64,000 nt of DNA from Rhodocyclus tenuis. GTDB taxonomy: Bacteria > Pseudomonadota > Gammaproteobacteria > Burkholderiales > Rhodocyclaceae. The position numbers and the translations under genes are program-made. Below are positions 19,401 through 26,544 of this stretch, one piece after another. Under the pieces are notes generated by a model, which was not told where the DNA came from, searched no databases, and was given only the letters and a program-made list of their open reading frames with translations. The DNA is taken from the NCBI RefSeq assembly GCF_014197755.1, contig NZ_JACIGE010000010.1, positions 113,267 through 177,266 on the forward strand. Direction: 5' to 3'. Within the stretch, counting starts at the first letter, position 1; each line of letters starts with the position of its first letter.

Positions 19401-20934
19401 GGCGAGTGACGTCACGCAAATTTCCGCCGGACGCAATATCCTCAGCACCACCATCGTTCCGACGCGCGGACTGATCTCGCTGGCGGGCCCCGGCACCCTG
19501 GAAATGACGGCCGGACGACAGCTCAGTCTCGGCGCCTCGGCCGGGGTTGAAACAACCGGTAATATCTACAACCCATCACTATCGGCCGAGGGCGCCTCGA
19601 TACGCATGGCGGCAGGCCTTGCCGCCACGCTCGATGCCGACGGTTTCAGCAGTTTTGTCACGAACTATCTGGGAGCCAGCGGCGCCCCCAGCGGTAGCAG
19701 TTACCGCCAGGCGTTGGTCGACTATGTGAAGAAGACGCTGAATCAGGGCGCCAGCGCCACTTACACCGACGACGAAGCCCTGGCAGTGTTCAGCGGCTTC
19801 TCGTCGGCGGGGCGGATCGCCTTCGTCAAGACGGTACTGGCCGAGGAATTCGGTCGCACCTACCTGGCCGCCGGAAAACCGTACGCGACGGCGTGGGCGC
19901 AGGCCGCGGCAAAAGCCGGCGTCACCAGCGACGTCTATGGCGGCGAGACCTTCGAGTGGATGCGCAACGAGGTGCTGTTCGCCGAACTCAAGCTCGGCGG
20001 CATTGCCGGATCGAGCGCCAAGGGCGCCACAGCCAAGGAGGCGGGATATGCCCAGGGCTACAAGGCGATCGATCTGGCCGGCTACGGCTCGCCATTCGAT
20101 TTCGTCGGCAATATCGATCTGATCCAGAGCAAGGTACAGACGAAGAGCGGCGGCGATATCGAGTTCATCGCCCCCGGCGGCGGCGTCAATGTCGGTCTCA
20201 GCGCTGATGTCTCCAATGCCGTCGGTGGCAAGAAGACCTCGGACAAACGCGGTGTGGTCGCCTACGCCAACGGCAACATTCGTTCTTTCTCGGACGGCAA
20301 TTTCCTGGTCAACGCCCAGAAAGTCTTCGTCATCGGTGCCGGCGATATCCTGCTGTGGAGTTCGAACGGCGATATCGACTCGGGGAAAGGCTCGAACAAC
20401 ACGGTGACGGTACCGCCACTGGTGCCGAAGATTGACCCGAAGGACGGCAGCATCAGTTTCGAACTACCTTCGCTGGCCACCGGCAGCGGCATCGGCATCC
20501 TCGACGCGTCGGACGGCAAGGCCGACGGCGCCGCCTACCTGTTCGCTCCGCGCGGCGAGGTGGTCGCGCTCGACGCCTTCATCCGTGCGCCGGTGGTGTA
20601 TTTCGACCCGGACAAGATCCGCGGCGCCGACAACGTCATCGGCACTGCCGTCAACCCCGTAAGCACACCGCCCTCGGTGTCGGTCGGCGGGCTCGGCAGC
20701 GTGACGGCGAATCCCGCCGACAACCTCGCTACCGCCAGCGTTGCGCCGAAGAGCGGCGAGAAGGAGAAGAACTCGATCCTGACGGTCGAGGTGCTGGCGA
20801 TGGGCGATGGCGCCAGCGGCTCGACCGGCAGCAAGGCGAACGAGGAATCGGCCGACGAGAGCGACGAGAAGAAGGCCAAGCGGCGGAAATGCCGTGCCAA
20901 CGAGCCCGAAAGCGACTGCGTCACAAAGCTGTAG
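10468..20934 (+). CDS. Giant TPS filamentous haemagglutinin-like exoprotein (TpsA)
   Basis: ATG 10468 gives about 3488 residues. The start is fixed by the extended signal peptide region, MNKGIFRLVFDARRG, found in large TpsA and autotransporter proteins; signal cleavage is likely near residue 57 (AEA). Residues about 65-200 are the haemagglutination activity/TPS domain, with NANGMLFGKGA. The remainder is a beta-helix of short repeats rich in Gly, Ser, Ala and Asp (APGG, ISA, GGDI). The mature protein has only two Cys, at 3475 and 3484, in the last 14 residues. This recalls HMW1, where such a pair tethers the adhesin to its TpsB. The role is probably surface adhesion. Confidence 0.9.
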   Translation: MNKGIFRLVFDARRGMHVPAAECVRGCGKRTSRQRSPRSAGAAVASALALLAGNAEAARPLPSSANLTPQFNLPQAAANFNQLGRATQAIDAANAQRMIVNQTDQRVILNWSSFDIGAGYTVKFVQPTGGSALNNIRSSDPSVILGNIEANAEVILYNANGMLFGKGATVTTGNFIATTLKIADEQFEKGYRNITSYTPAFQAADGETGGFIRVEAGASINAASGGDILMFAPRVLNEGRLSAPGGQVALAAGQKVYLAASLDPAARGLLVEVDPFATADKDYNTVENAATGSTKVTLDSGELVQRVNEIVTERGSISLVGLSVKQNGTARATTAVKGQNGAIYLLAHGKTVLATHSDGIEGHTMAKAVEAGELVLGATSVTRVDPDASNATQLDAEYFYNSIVRLEGKQIHLLGGAQIIAPGAGSVTPAATATNQETKRGVSIVASATPLSSGVFGTATSASDDSWIVIDPKVLIDVSGTNVNLPMSRNVLTGRLFAIQLADSPLQRTGVLYRTEVSFDRRKNNNTGLKVANVSDFYGQIARTAAEKLSAGGTISIKSDGAVVVGQRARLDVSGGTLNYAGGEIRTTLLRQGNRLIDIADARADVIYDEVITPSQGRYEAGYVEGKDAGTLTVAGRRLVLDGELAGKVVAGPYQRGASAGSRPLAGRLQVGIVAGPSGTPDYYVNNLVLSQTRATALAESFFASPFATGLGARGETATISADALQAGGFGRVELLANELFSLQTGTRLNLGAGGSFSATAGHIDIDGSISAPAGSITLTASPTILTGATPAAGVASVVFSEGASLSTAGYWSNDGRNAGGNVDSALANDGGSITVAAYDSIVLPTGAALDVSAGAWRNASGKLSFGKAGSIELAANAGNSDPLLQVGKVTLDGSVSGFGFSGGGTFKLTTLDLSVSDAAATAGLNVKPGFFSANGFENITLNSNRDLTIAEKTTVNAQLRNRALNSNAAAQQSGSAIAAVSHLASSAEVDAVARKAVNIAFAATRQPSVVTGTDGANLVVGKGATIATEAGGSLSFSAGNNLTVAGTLSAPGGSIALTVEGTRGGGSVDNADKIGFDPTQALWLTDSAKIQAGGVVEYANSRNGMKTGQVYGGGTVKLNAKHGYLIAEEGSEIDIRGYETTLDVYKGSASTLVSRAAGTLFLSSPEGILVDSTINAAAPESGRAAGGTLEVSISRQGLDNFTQGDAYSTAERRIVVRKDGKSLPADIKPGDDLNSAVGNGVAAISAKTINAFSAAKLRADDRIEFAHDVDLATTRSLELDTRVIAAQGNAAVTLAAPYVALGNIDIAPITGMSTPTAGSGAASFTVTANLVDVVGTLGLQGFATSSLNATRSGRQDGEIRLRGRAFSGTTAQTGALLFAGQLKLTAGQIYPTTFSDYAITGLPGNSTISTFAPQGGSTAALPLSAFGKLKLSANNIEHGGVIRAPFGQLELNATNKLTLDADSELSVAGSGLTVPVGNTVNGTTWYYRPLGTGSSELVNITALPLAKQILLSAGTLDASAQARVSAAGGGDVQASEFVVGAGGSTDYLASTKGLYAVLPNYKFDYAPYDAQIYANSDLKPGEQIVVTMAGSKLAPGTYTLLPAIYALLSPDAVLVSRAADQGSSALPAAISQTDGSAVVTAYRSVAGTTLAGDDYQRYVIEPAATFRAKSSYTLTSGSDFFAAKAAREGSAAGSLPRDAGRISLSAAHMTNWQALFDLAAPAGARGGEFDLAVPDIVVVKNGQSASENHTAADGYTVVSTESLAATGAASILLGGTRSDSNGTTSIATSSDKVRVESDMNGNELLFAAKTEVAVADNVTISTSGSSETVTNQLKLSGDGAFLRVSTRKGVDVVRSGAARAPGVGTLTIGRNVKLAGAQVDVDATGKMSLDSSATLVADAFGLGAGRISFGGASPEGDSVSIDGKLLETLGAASSLSLRSYSTIDFLDSLDLILPGKGKLVLDAAGLRGSGGTDSKVNLGAAEVLLRNSTGQTVAATGQGTLSIAAKPPLRDSKTGGMEIGPGNQSLGFDSATLSSTGDMVFSGTGKLSSQSDLTLAAQRVTATSAADQAVAAGGVLTINRPDDGRTLGERVGLGAKLSLSGERVVQNGTIDLAGGQLTINAANTATARYGVEFGSGSVTRAGGFSVAADEWTTYGDAGSIKVTAAKGDIKVDGIVGVAALAGGGNAGSLSLSASDGTLDLASDAVLEGAGGAKGEGGSFSADLGKIADAENGSIDRIAAATSNFSRKFELRVRKGDVALKSQQVRAKKVSIAADAGSLSVSSTIDARAAAGGVVQLAAGRDMTLAKGGKILAASSRAGANGGDVLLASTAGTVSVMEDSTIDVGGDDILDGRVVLRAERAGSTVKVAKIGGAITAGEIDIDAVQTYSGTSLTTGKTNGAVLGQDSIITDNTTFMQNKGTILDALGVTDDSRFHLRPGVEIRSTGDFTVSKDWNLYSASRLGGEAGFLTIRAAGKLNINGTISDGFDGVARNSTLMSGDAWSMRLVAGADLGDASLGTPVAANPLAINTAGSGDLSIAGGKLLRTTSGSIDLAAGHDIILGGTTAAPATVMVTGTLSELDPDLAAAYTKPADAVFTKNGAHISATAGNDIKSPASDQLLIDNWFSRSGRLDTDTGMYYDNVAWWSRFDLFRHGFGSFGGGNIVLSAGGNMQNVSAVAPSSARMASTTPDMSRLIVENGGDIEVTAGGNIAGGAYFVGRGEGKLSAGGSITKGSSPASNVGQLAPVLAMMDGSWTLRAQSDIGITTAFNPTIFNARKGTSFYTYGDAARLDVASTAGSISWPSVAQNVFSSLAKLATASAEKMTLIDTDYLTLNVLPPNVRLTAFEGGINLSANSTNALGVSLFPSATGNLELYSGGDTLINTSVRIMDNDPASLPGIVNFTEGTAATLFVGMPGGITSYDINKLVLTDLHAGDNDPVRIHADGSITVTDGRLILSPKQTRISAGMDIINLSLYGQHHRASDVTQISAGRNILSTTIVPTRGLISLAGPGTLEMTAGRQLSLGASAGVETTGNIYNPSLSAEGASIRMAAGLAATLDADGFSSFVTNYLGASGAPSGSSYRQALVDYVKKTLNQGASATYTDDEALAVFSGFSSAGRIAFVKTVLAEEFGRTYLAAGKPYATAWAQAAAKAGVTSDVYGGETFEWMRNEVLFAELKLGGIAGSSAKGATAKEAGYAQGYKAIDLAGYGSPFDFVGNIDLIQSKVQTKSGGDIEFIAPGGGVNVGLSADVSNAVGGKKTSDKRGVVAYANGNIRSFSDGNFLVNAQKVFVIGAGDILLWSSNGDIDSGKGSNNTVTVPPLVPKIDPKDGSISFELPSLATGSGIGILDASDGKADGAAYLFAPRGEVVALDAFIRAPVVYFDPDKIRGADNVIGTAVNPVSTPPSVSVGGLGSVTANPADNLATASVAPKSGEKEKNSILTVEVLAMGDGASGSTGSKANEESADESDEKKAKRRKCRANEPESDCVTKL

Positions 20935-21024
20935 TCCTTTCAGTCTATGTGCGGCGCCAGCGCCGATCGGTGCTGTAACACCGCGTCCCTATACTCGGGT
21001 TTTACCTTTTTCAAGCCTCGTGCA

Positions 21025-22713
21025 ATGAAGCTCAGACCTCTCTTGTTGCTTGCCGCCGCTTTTCCGCTTGCTGCCCACGCCTGGTGGAACGACGCCTGGA
21101 GCGAACGCCGCGTGCTCGTTGTCGACACTTCGGCTACGGGGGTCGAAACGGCGTCGACGGTGTCCGGCGCGACGGTGCCGGTGCGACTGCACAGCGGTAA
21201 TTTCGACTTTCTCGCCGCCAGCAAGGATGGCAGCGACATCCGTTTCGTTGCTGCCGACGACAAGACGCCGCTCAAGTTTCACATCGAGCGCTTCGACGGC
21301 GTCAATGAACTCGCCGTGGCCTGGGTGCAGCTGCCGCAGATTGCCGTGAAAACCGCCGGGCAGAAGGTCTTCGTCTATTTCGGCAATGCCGCTGCGCCAG
21401 CGGAACTGACTCCTGCTGCAGCGAGCTACGACGCCTCGACCAGCGCGGTGTTTCATTTCCGCGAAGGTGACGACAGGCCGCTCGACTCGTCGGCCAATGC
21501 CAATCATGCGATTGCGCCACTGGCGGTGGAAAAGGCCGGACTGCTCGGTAGCAGTGCCCGGCTCGAAGGCGCGACGCTGGTGCTGGCACCTTCGCCAAGC
21601 CTGCAACTGACGAGCAATGGCAGTTTCAGCTTCGCCGCCTGGGTACGCCTGAACGACTCCGGCCCGAACGCCACGATCTATCGCCAGGGACCGCTGGCAT
21701 TGACGCTTGAAGGCGGCACGCTGAGCCTGAGCGGTGCCGGCAAGCAAGCGATCAGCGGCGGCAATCTGCTGCCGAATGTCTGGCAGCACGTGGCGCTGAC
21801 CGTCGGTGCCGGCCAGGCGACGCTTTACCTCAACGGGGCCAGGGTTGGTGGCGGCGAAGCCGTCCTGCCGGACACGCAGAGCGAGGTCAGGATCGGCGAC
21901 GGACTGGTCGGGCTGATCGATGAGGTGCAGTTGGCAAGTGTCGCCCGCTCGGCTGACTGGATCCGGATCGCCGCCAGTGCGCAAGGCGCCGAAACGAAGC
22001 TGCTGAGTCTGACTACCGACGACGAGGCTGCCGGTGACGGCGGCAGCTCGTCGTATCTCGGCATTCTCGTCGGCAACCTGACCGTCGATGCGTGGATCGT
22101 CATCGCCATCCTGATGGTCATGTTTGCCGTCGCCGTCGCCGTGATGATCGGCAAGGCACGCCTCGTCATCGCCACCGACAAGGACAACCGCAGCTTCCTG
22201 CAACGTTTCCGCCATGCCAGCGAGGACATTCTCGATCTGGAAAAAGGCGCTGCGCATCCGAATTCGTCGCTTTACCGTCTCTATCAGGCCGGTACCCGGG
22301 AAATCCAGAGGCGTACCAACGCCGCCGGCGAAGTGAATCTGAGCGCGGCTTCGATCAACGCCATCAAGGCGGCGGTTGATGCCGATCTGGTGCGCGAAAC
22401 GCACAAGCTCAACGCGCAGATGGTGCTGCTGACCATCGCCATTTCCGGCGGCCCCTTCCTTGGCCTGCTCGGCACGGTGGTCGGTGTGATGATCACCTTC
22501 GCCGCCATTGCCGCCGCCGGCGACGTCAACGTCAACGCCATTGCGCCGGGTATCGCCGCCGCCCTGCTCGCCACCGTTGCCGGCCTCTCGGTCGCCATTC
22601 CGGCACTGTTTGGCTACAACTACCTGGCTTCGCGCATCAAGAACATCTCCGCCGACATGCAGATCTTCGTCGACGAGTTCATCACGCGCGTGGCTGAAAG
22701 CTACAGCCGCTGA
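21025..22713 (+). CDS. DUF2341-LamG-TolQ/ExbB fusion protein
   Basis: The 562-residue protein starts at ATG 21025. It has a signal peptide or anchor (about 1-19), then a DUF2341-like domain (about 20-140, WWNDAWSERRVLV to VFVYFGNAA), a LamG/concanavalin-like domain (about 150-335, FSFAAWVRLND and LYLNGARVGGGE), a membrane helix (about 356-376), a cytoplasmic loop and a MotA/TolQ/ExbB core (about 440-545) with two helices around GPFLGLLGTVVGVM. Normal ExbB has no large periplasmic domain, so a putative ligand-binding module is joined to a proton channel. It leads an operon with two ExbD, a TonB-like and a porin gene. Confidence 0.85.
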   Translation: MKLRPLLLLAAAFPLAAHAWWNDAWSERRVLVVDTSATGVETASTVSGATVPVRLHSGNFDFLAASKDGSDIRFVAADDKTPLKFHIERFDGVNELAVAWVQLPQIAVKTAGQKVFVYFGNAAAPAELTPAAASYDASTSAVFHFREGDDRPLDSSANANHAIAPLAVEKAGLLGSSARLEGATLVLAPSPSLQLTSNGSFSFAAWVRLNDSGPNATIYRQGPLALTLEGGTLSLSGAGKQAISGGNLLPNVWQHVALTVGAGQATLYLNGARVGGGEAVLPDTQSEVRIGDGLVGLIDEVQLASVARSADWIRIAASAQGAETKLLSLTTDDEAAGDGGSSSYLGILVGNLTVDAWIVIAILMVMFAVAVAVMIGKARLVIATDKDNRSFLQRFRHASEDILDLEKGAAHPNSSLYRLYQAGTREIQRRTNAAGEVNLSAASINAIKAAVDADLVRETHKLNAQMVLLTIAISGGPFLGLLGTVVGVMITFAAIAAAGDVNVNAIAPGIAAALLATVAGLSVAIPALFGYNYLASRIKNISADMQIFVDEFITRVAESYSR

Positions 22714-22755
22714 TTCGTCGCCCGTCTTTGTCCGGCCTCTTGAAGAGCCCTTCAC

Positions 22756-23163
22756 ATGTCAGGCGATATCCGCGAAGACAACCAGCCGTATGACGAGATC
22801 AACATCACGCCGATGCTCGATCTGGCCTACGTGCTGCTGGTCATCTTCATCATCATGACCACGGCCTCGGTGCAGGGCGTCAAGGTTCAGCTGCCGAAAA
22901 CCGCCGTTGCCTCGAGCCTAGCCAAGCCGCAGACGCGCGCCATCACGGTCACGCGCGAAGGCAACGTCTTCCTCGATGCCTATCCGGTCGACATGGAACA
23001 GCTCGAATCGCGTCTGGCGCAGCACAAGGCGATCAATCCTTCGCTGCCGGTGGTGCTCAAGGGCGATGGCGACGCCGAGTACGACAAGGTGATGCAGGCG
23101 CTCGACATCTGCAAGCGGCTCGACATTGTCGACGTCGGCCTCGTCACCAAGCGGGAACTGTGA
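22756..23163 (+). CDS. exbD: ExbD/TolR-family protein (first copy)
   Basis: 135 residues. A short cytoplasmic N terminus (INITPMLD) leads into one membrane helix, LAYVLLVIFIIMTTA, with the conserved Asp before the helix that carries protons in ExbD/TolR/MotB. The periplasmic part is the usual small alpha/beta domain. It sits 42 bases after the ExbB fusion and three bases before a second ExbD. By family it pairs with the TolQ-like pore to energise TonB. Its two-copy state suggests a heteromeric stator. Confidence 0.88.
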   Translation: MSGDIREDNQPYDEINITPMLDLAYVLLVIFIIMTTASVQGVKVQLPKTAVASSLAKPQTRAITVTREGNVFLDAYPVDMEQLESRLAQHKAINPSLPVVLKGDGDAEYDKVMQALDICKRLDIVDVGLVTKREL

Positions 23164-23166
23164 GCC

Positions 23167-23571
23167 ATGCAGGTCCACAACGAAACCAAGCCCTACGACT
23201 CGATCAACGTCACGCCGATGCTCGACCTCGCCTACGTGCTGCTGGTTGTCTTCATCCTGATGACGACGGCGACGGTACAGGGCTTGACGATGTCGCTGCC
23301 CAAGCCGAGCGAGAAACCCAGCACGGAAAAACACGACATCAAGATCGTGCAGATCACTGCCGAAGGATCGCTGCTGATCAACGGCGTCGGCGTCAGCATG
23401 GGCGAGCTTGAACAGCAGCTAGCAGCCGCCAAGGCGAAAGACGCCAAGGTATCGGTGATGATCAAGGGCGACCCGCACAGCAGGTATGCGCAGGTGATCG
23501 CCGTGGTCGACCTGGTCAATGCGCTGGCGATCGACGGCGTCGGCCTAGTCACGGCGCGCATCGGGAACTGA
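23167..23571 (+). CDS. exbD: ExbD/TolR-family protein (second copy)
   Basis: 134 residues with the same plan as the gene just upstream: YDSINVTPMLDLAYVLLVVF, the Asp in the same place, a single helix, then a periplasmic domain with the DPHSRY segment. The two share the N-terminal motif but differ widely in the periplasmic half, so they are old paralogues and not a recent duplication. ATG 23167 lies four bases after the previous stop, and the next gene starts one base after this stop. Confidence 0.88.
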   Translation: MQVHNETKPYDSINVTPMLDLAYVLLVVFILMTTATVQGLTMSLPKPSEKPSTEKHDIKIVQITAEGSLLINGVGVSMGELEQQLAAAKAKDAKVSVMIKGDPHSRYAQVIAVVDLVNALAIDGVGLVTARIGN

Positions 23572-23572
23572 G

Positions 23573-24229
23573 ATGAGCGGACTGGCCGAAGACGACATCG
23601 AAAGCGCAGCCGGCTCGCGCTGGCTGCGCATCGCCGCTGGCGCCGTGCTGCTGCTTGCCGCGGTCGGCATCGTCACCTATCTGCTCAAAGGGCTTGGCGA
23701 CAGCGGCCCGGTCGCCAAAAAGCAGGTGACCAAGATCAGCGTGCTGCCGGACACACCTCCGCCGCCGCCAAAGGAGCAGCCGAAAGAGACGAAGGAGATG
23801 AAGCAGGAGCAGCCGAAGCCGGTTGAGCAACCGCAACAGGCAGAGCCGTTGAAGATGGAGGGAGCTGCCGGCGCCGGCGAGAGTCCTTTCGCCGCCGGAC
23901 AGGTATCGCGCGACTACATCGGTGGCACGCCGGGTAACGGCGGCGGCATGCAGTTCGCCTTCTTCTCGAACGCCTTGCAGCGGCATGTCCAGGATGAGCT
24001 GGCGCGCAATCGCAAGATCAAGCTCGGCGATTATCGCGTCCAGGTCAATCTGTGGATCGGCAAGGACGGCAGCATCAGCCGTGCCGAACTCGCCAGCTCA
24101 AGCGGCAACGCCGACACCGATCGCGCCTTGCGTACGGCGCTGAGCGAACTCGGGCCGATCCGGACAGCGGTTCCCGACAATCTTCCGCAGCCGATCAAGC
24201 TGCGCATCACCAATCGCATGACGGGCTGA
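23573..24229 (+). CDS. TonB-like energy transducer
   Basis: 218 residues. The order is a cytoplasmic N terminus (about 1-18), one membrane helix (about 19-42), a Pro/Lys/Glu/Gln-rich periplasmic spacer (about 55-100, starting LPDTPPPPPKEQ), a glycine-rich stretch, and a C-terminal TonB/TolA-type domain (about 125-215, DYRVQVNLWIGKDGSISRAE). By family it carries energy from the ExbB-ExbD complex to an outer-membrane partner. No TonB-dependent receptor gene is near; the adjacent outer-membrane proteins are a porin and the TpsB/TpsA pair, so the partner is not known. Confidence 0.85.
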   Translation: MSGLAEDDIESAAGSRWLRIAAGAVLLLAAVGIVTYLLKGLGDSGPVAKKQVTKISVLPDTPPPPPKEQPKETKEMKQEQPKPVEQPQQAEPLKMEGAAGAGESPFAAGQVSRDYIGGTPGNGGGMQFAFFSNALQRHVQDELARNRKIKLGDYRVQVNLWIGKDGSISRAELASSSGNADTDRALRTALSELGPIRTAVPDNLPQPIKLRITNRMTG

Positions 24230-24263
24230 CCGGCCCCACCCAACCGCAGGAAACAACCCCGAC

Positions 24264-25940
24264 ATGAACTTCCAGCAGAAGACCCTGAGCCTGTTGATCG
24301 CGGCCATCGTCACGGCCGGTCCCGCCTACGCCGACGACGAGCGCGCCTCGCTCGAAGCGCTGCGCCAGACGACGCTGAGCCTGATCGAAGCGCTGGTCGA
24401 CAGTGGTGTGCTGCCACGCGACAAGGCCAACGCCCTGATCAGAAAGGCCGAGCAGGATGCGGCGAAAAAGCTCGCGCAAAAAGCGCCCGCAAGCACGAGC
24501 GTTCGCGTGCAATACGTTCCGGAGATCGTCAAATCCGAGATCCGCGAACAGATCAAGCAGGAAGTGCTGGCGCAGGCGAAGAGCGAACGCTGGGCCGAGC
24601 CCAACGCAATTCCCGGCTGGCTCGACAACATCAAGTGGGAAGGCGATGTGCGCCTGCGTTACCAGACCGACAGTTTCGGCAAGGACAACGCGACGCCATT
24701 CGATTACGCCTTTGCTGCAGGAACGTCTTACGCCTCGGCAAGAACCGTGAATTCGCAAACTCGCGCCGCCGACCTGGCCAAGGTCAACAGCATGGGCGAG
24801 CCGACGGCCAATACCGGTGAGCAGCGCGAGCGATTCCGCGTGCGCGCACGTCTCGGCATGCTGGCCAAGATCTCCGACACCTGGAGCGGCGGCATCCGTC
24901 TGGCGACCGGCAATACCAACGACCGCGTGTCCACCAATCAGACGCTCGGTCAGGACTGGAACAAGTACAACCTGCTCGTCGATCAGGCTTTCATCAAGTA
25001 CGACCCGGCCGAATGGTTTTCGATCACCGGCGGCAAGATTCCCAACCCGTGGTTCTCGACCGATCTGGTATGGGATATCGACCTCAACTTCGAGGGCGTC
25101 GCCGCCACCTTCAAACCCTCGTTCGCCAACAACACGGTCAAGCCCTTTCTCACCGTCGGCTACTTCCCGATCAAGGAGCAGAACCCGCCGGCGAGCAAGG
25201 GGCGCTCGATGGTCGGTGTGCAGGGCGGCACGCAGTGGGATCTCAGCTCGAATACGCGCTTCAAGGTCGGCCTGGCCTGGTACGCCTTCAGGAATTTCGA
25301 GGGCAAGGTCGAAAGCGACGATTCGCTTGACTACTCGGGCGGAAATCTCGTTCCCTATACCGCCAACTATGGTCAGTACGAGTACGGTAGCGGGCTGCGC
25401 CAGAAAGGCAACTCGTTGTTCGTTACCAATGCGACCAGCGATACCGCCGCCACCACCTACTGGGGGCTCGCCTCGCGCTTCCGCCCGCTCAACCTGACCG
25501 CTTCGCTCGACCTCGCCAACTTCGACCCGGTGCACATCGTGCTGACCGGCGACTGGGTACGCAACACGGCCTTCGACCGCGGCGAAATCTACTCGCGCAC
25601 GCAGGGCCGGGTCGATCTCACCGATGGCTCGAATACGGGCTACCAGTACAAGCTCACCGTCGGCATGCCGCAGATCAAGGACGCGCGTGACTGGCAGGCC
25701 TTCGTCAGCTACCGCCGTCTTGGTTCCGACGCCGTACTCGATGCCTTCACCGATTCCGACTTCGGCGGCGGCGGTACCAACCTCAAGGGTTACATCCTTG
25801 GCCTGCAGTATGGTCTGGACCGCAACGCCGCGCTGGGCCTGCGCTGGTTCTCCGCCGATTCGATCGATTCGTTCTCGCTCAACCCGGCGCATCGTTTCGC
25901 GCAGGATGTCTTCATGGCAGACGTCAATGTCCGCTTCTAA
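24264..25940 (+). CDS. Putative porin with N-terminal coiled-coil region
   Basis: 558 residues with a signal peptide (about 1-23, AGPAYA). Residues about 25-110 are charged and helical (LRQTTLSLIEALVDSGVLP, QKAPASTSV, EIREQIKQEVLAQ), similar to the periplasmic neck of putative porins of Bacteroidetes and Proteobacteria. The rest is beta-strand rich (WEGDVRLRYQTDSFG, FRVRARLGMLAKI, FMADVNVRF) and ends in Phe, the usual signal for barrel insertion. It is the fifth gene of the ExbB fusion operon and may be the outer-membrane partner of the TonB-like protein. Confidence 0.8.
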   Translation: MNFQQKTLSLLIAAIVTAGPAYADDERASLEALRQTTLSLIEALVDSGVLPRDKANALIRKAEQDAAKKLAQKAPASTSVRVQYVPEIVKSEIREQIKQEVLAQAKSERWAEPNAIPGWLDNIKWEGDVRLRYQTDSFGKDNATPFDYAFAAGTSYASARTVNSQTRAADLAKVNSMGEPTANTGEQRERFRVRARLGMLAKISDTWSGGIRLATGNTNDRVSTNQTLGQDWNKYNLLVDQAFIKYDPAEWFSITGGKIPNPWFSTDLVWDIDLNFEGVAATFKPSFANNTVKPFLTVGYFPIKEQNPPASKGRSMVGVQGGTQWDLSSNTRFKVGLAWYAFRNFEGKVESDDSLDYSGGNLVPYTANYGQYEYGSGLRQKGNSLFVTNATSDTAATTYWGLASRFRPLNLTASLDLANFDPVHIVLTGDWVRNTAFDRGEIYSRTQGRVDLTDGSNTGYQYKLTVGMPQIKDARDWQAFVSYRRLGSDAVLDAFTDSDFGGGGTNLKGYILGLQYGLDRNAALGLRWFSADSIDSFSLNPAHRFAQDVFMADVNVRF

Positions 25941-26544
25941 ATCCGCTTGCAAATTGAGACCACTCGTCGCCTTGCTCGCACTGGCGGGCGCCCTGGCCCT
26001 GCCGGCGTTTGCCGCCGACAAGAAGAACGATCCAGCGAAGGAGCAGGCCCGCCGCATGCAGCAGATGCAGCGCAAGTTCGAGCAGGAGAAGTCGCAGCTG
26101 ACGCAGGAAAAGGCCGAGCTGGAAGAGAAGTTCAAGGAAGCCAGCGGCGAACTCGAAGAAACGCGCAAGCAGGCCACGCGCAAGACCTCGGCGCTGGAAA
26201 AACAGCTGGCGGCGACGCGCAACGAGAAGGAAGCACTCGGCAGCAAACTCGCCGAAACCGAGCAGCGCCTTGCCGCACTCACCGAACAACAGCGAAACAC
26301 CGAAGCCGAACGCAAGCGACTCGAAACGCTTGCCGCCGAGCAGAAGAAATCGCTCGCCGACTGCGCGGCGCGCAACGAAAAACTGCATGAACAAGGCGTC
26401 GAATTGCTCGAGCGTTACGAACAGAAAGGCTGCTTCTCCGCGGCCTTGCAGGGTGAGCCTTTTACCGGCCTGAAGCGTGTCGCTATCGAAAACTTCGTGG
26501 AGGATAACCGTGAACGTCTTGACGAACAGAAGCTGCAACGCTGA
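25927..26544 (+). CDS. Secreted coiled-coil protein
   Basis: ATG 25927 lies inside the porin gene, overlapping its last 14 bases, and gives 205 residues. A signal peptide (about 1-30, ALALPAFAA) is followed by a long heptad-type coiled coil (about 35-155) rich in Glu, Lys, Gln and Arg. The last 50 residues (CAARNEKLHEQGVELLERYEQKGCF) have two Cys and a short globular end. The protein resembles small periplasmic coiled-coil proteins found next to TonB-type modules. Coupling to the porin gene suggests a joint role. Its function is unknown. Confidence 0.75.
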   Translation: MSASKSACKLRPLVALLALAGALALPAFAADKKNDPAKEQARRMQQMQRKFEQEKSQLTQEKAELEEKFKEASGELEETRKQATRKTSALEKQLAATRNEKEALGSKLAETEQRLAALTEQQRNTEAERKRLETLAAEQKKSLADCAARNEKLHEQGVELLERYEQKGCFSAALQGEPFTGLKRVAIENFVEDNRERLDEQKLQR

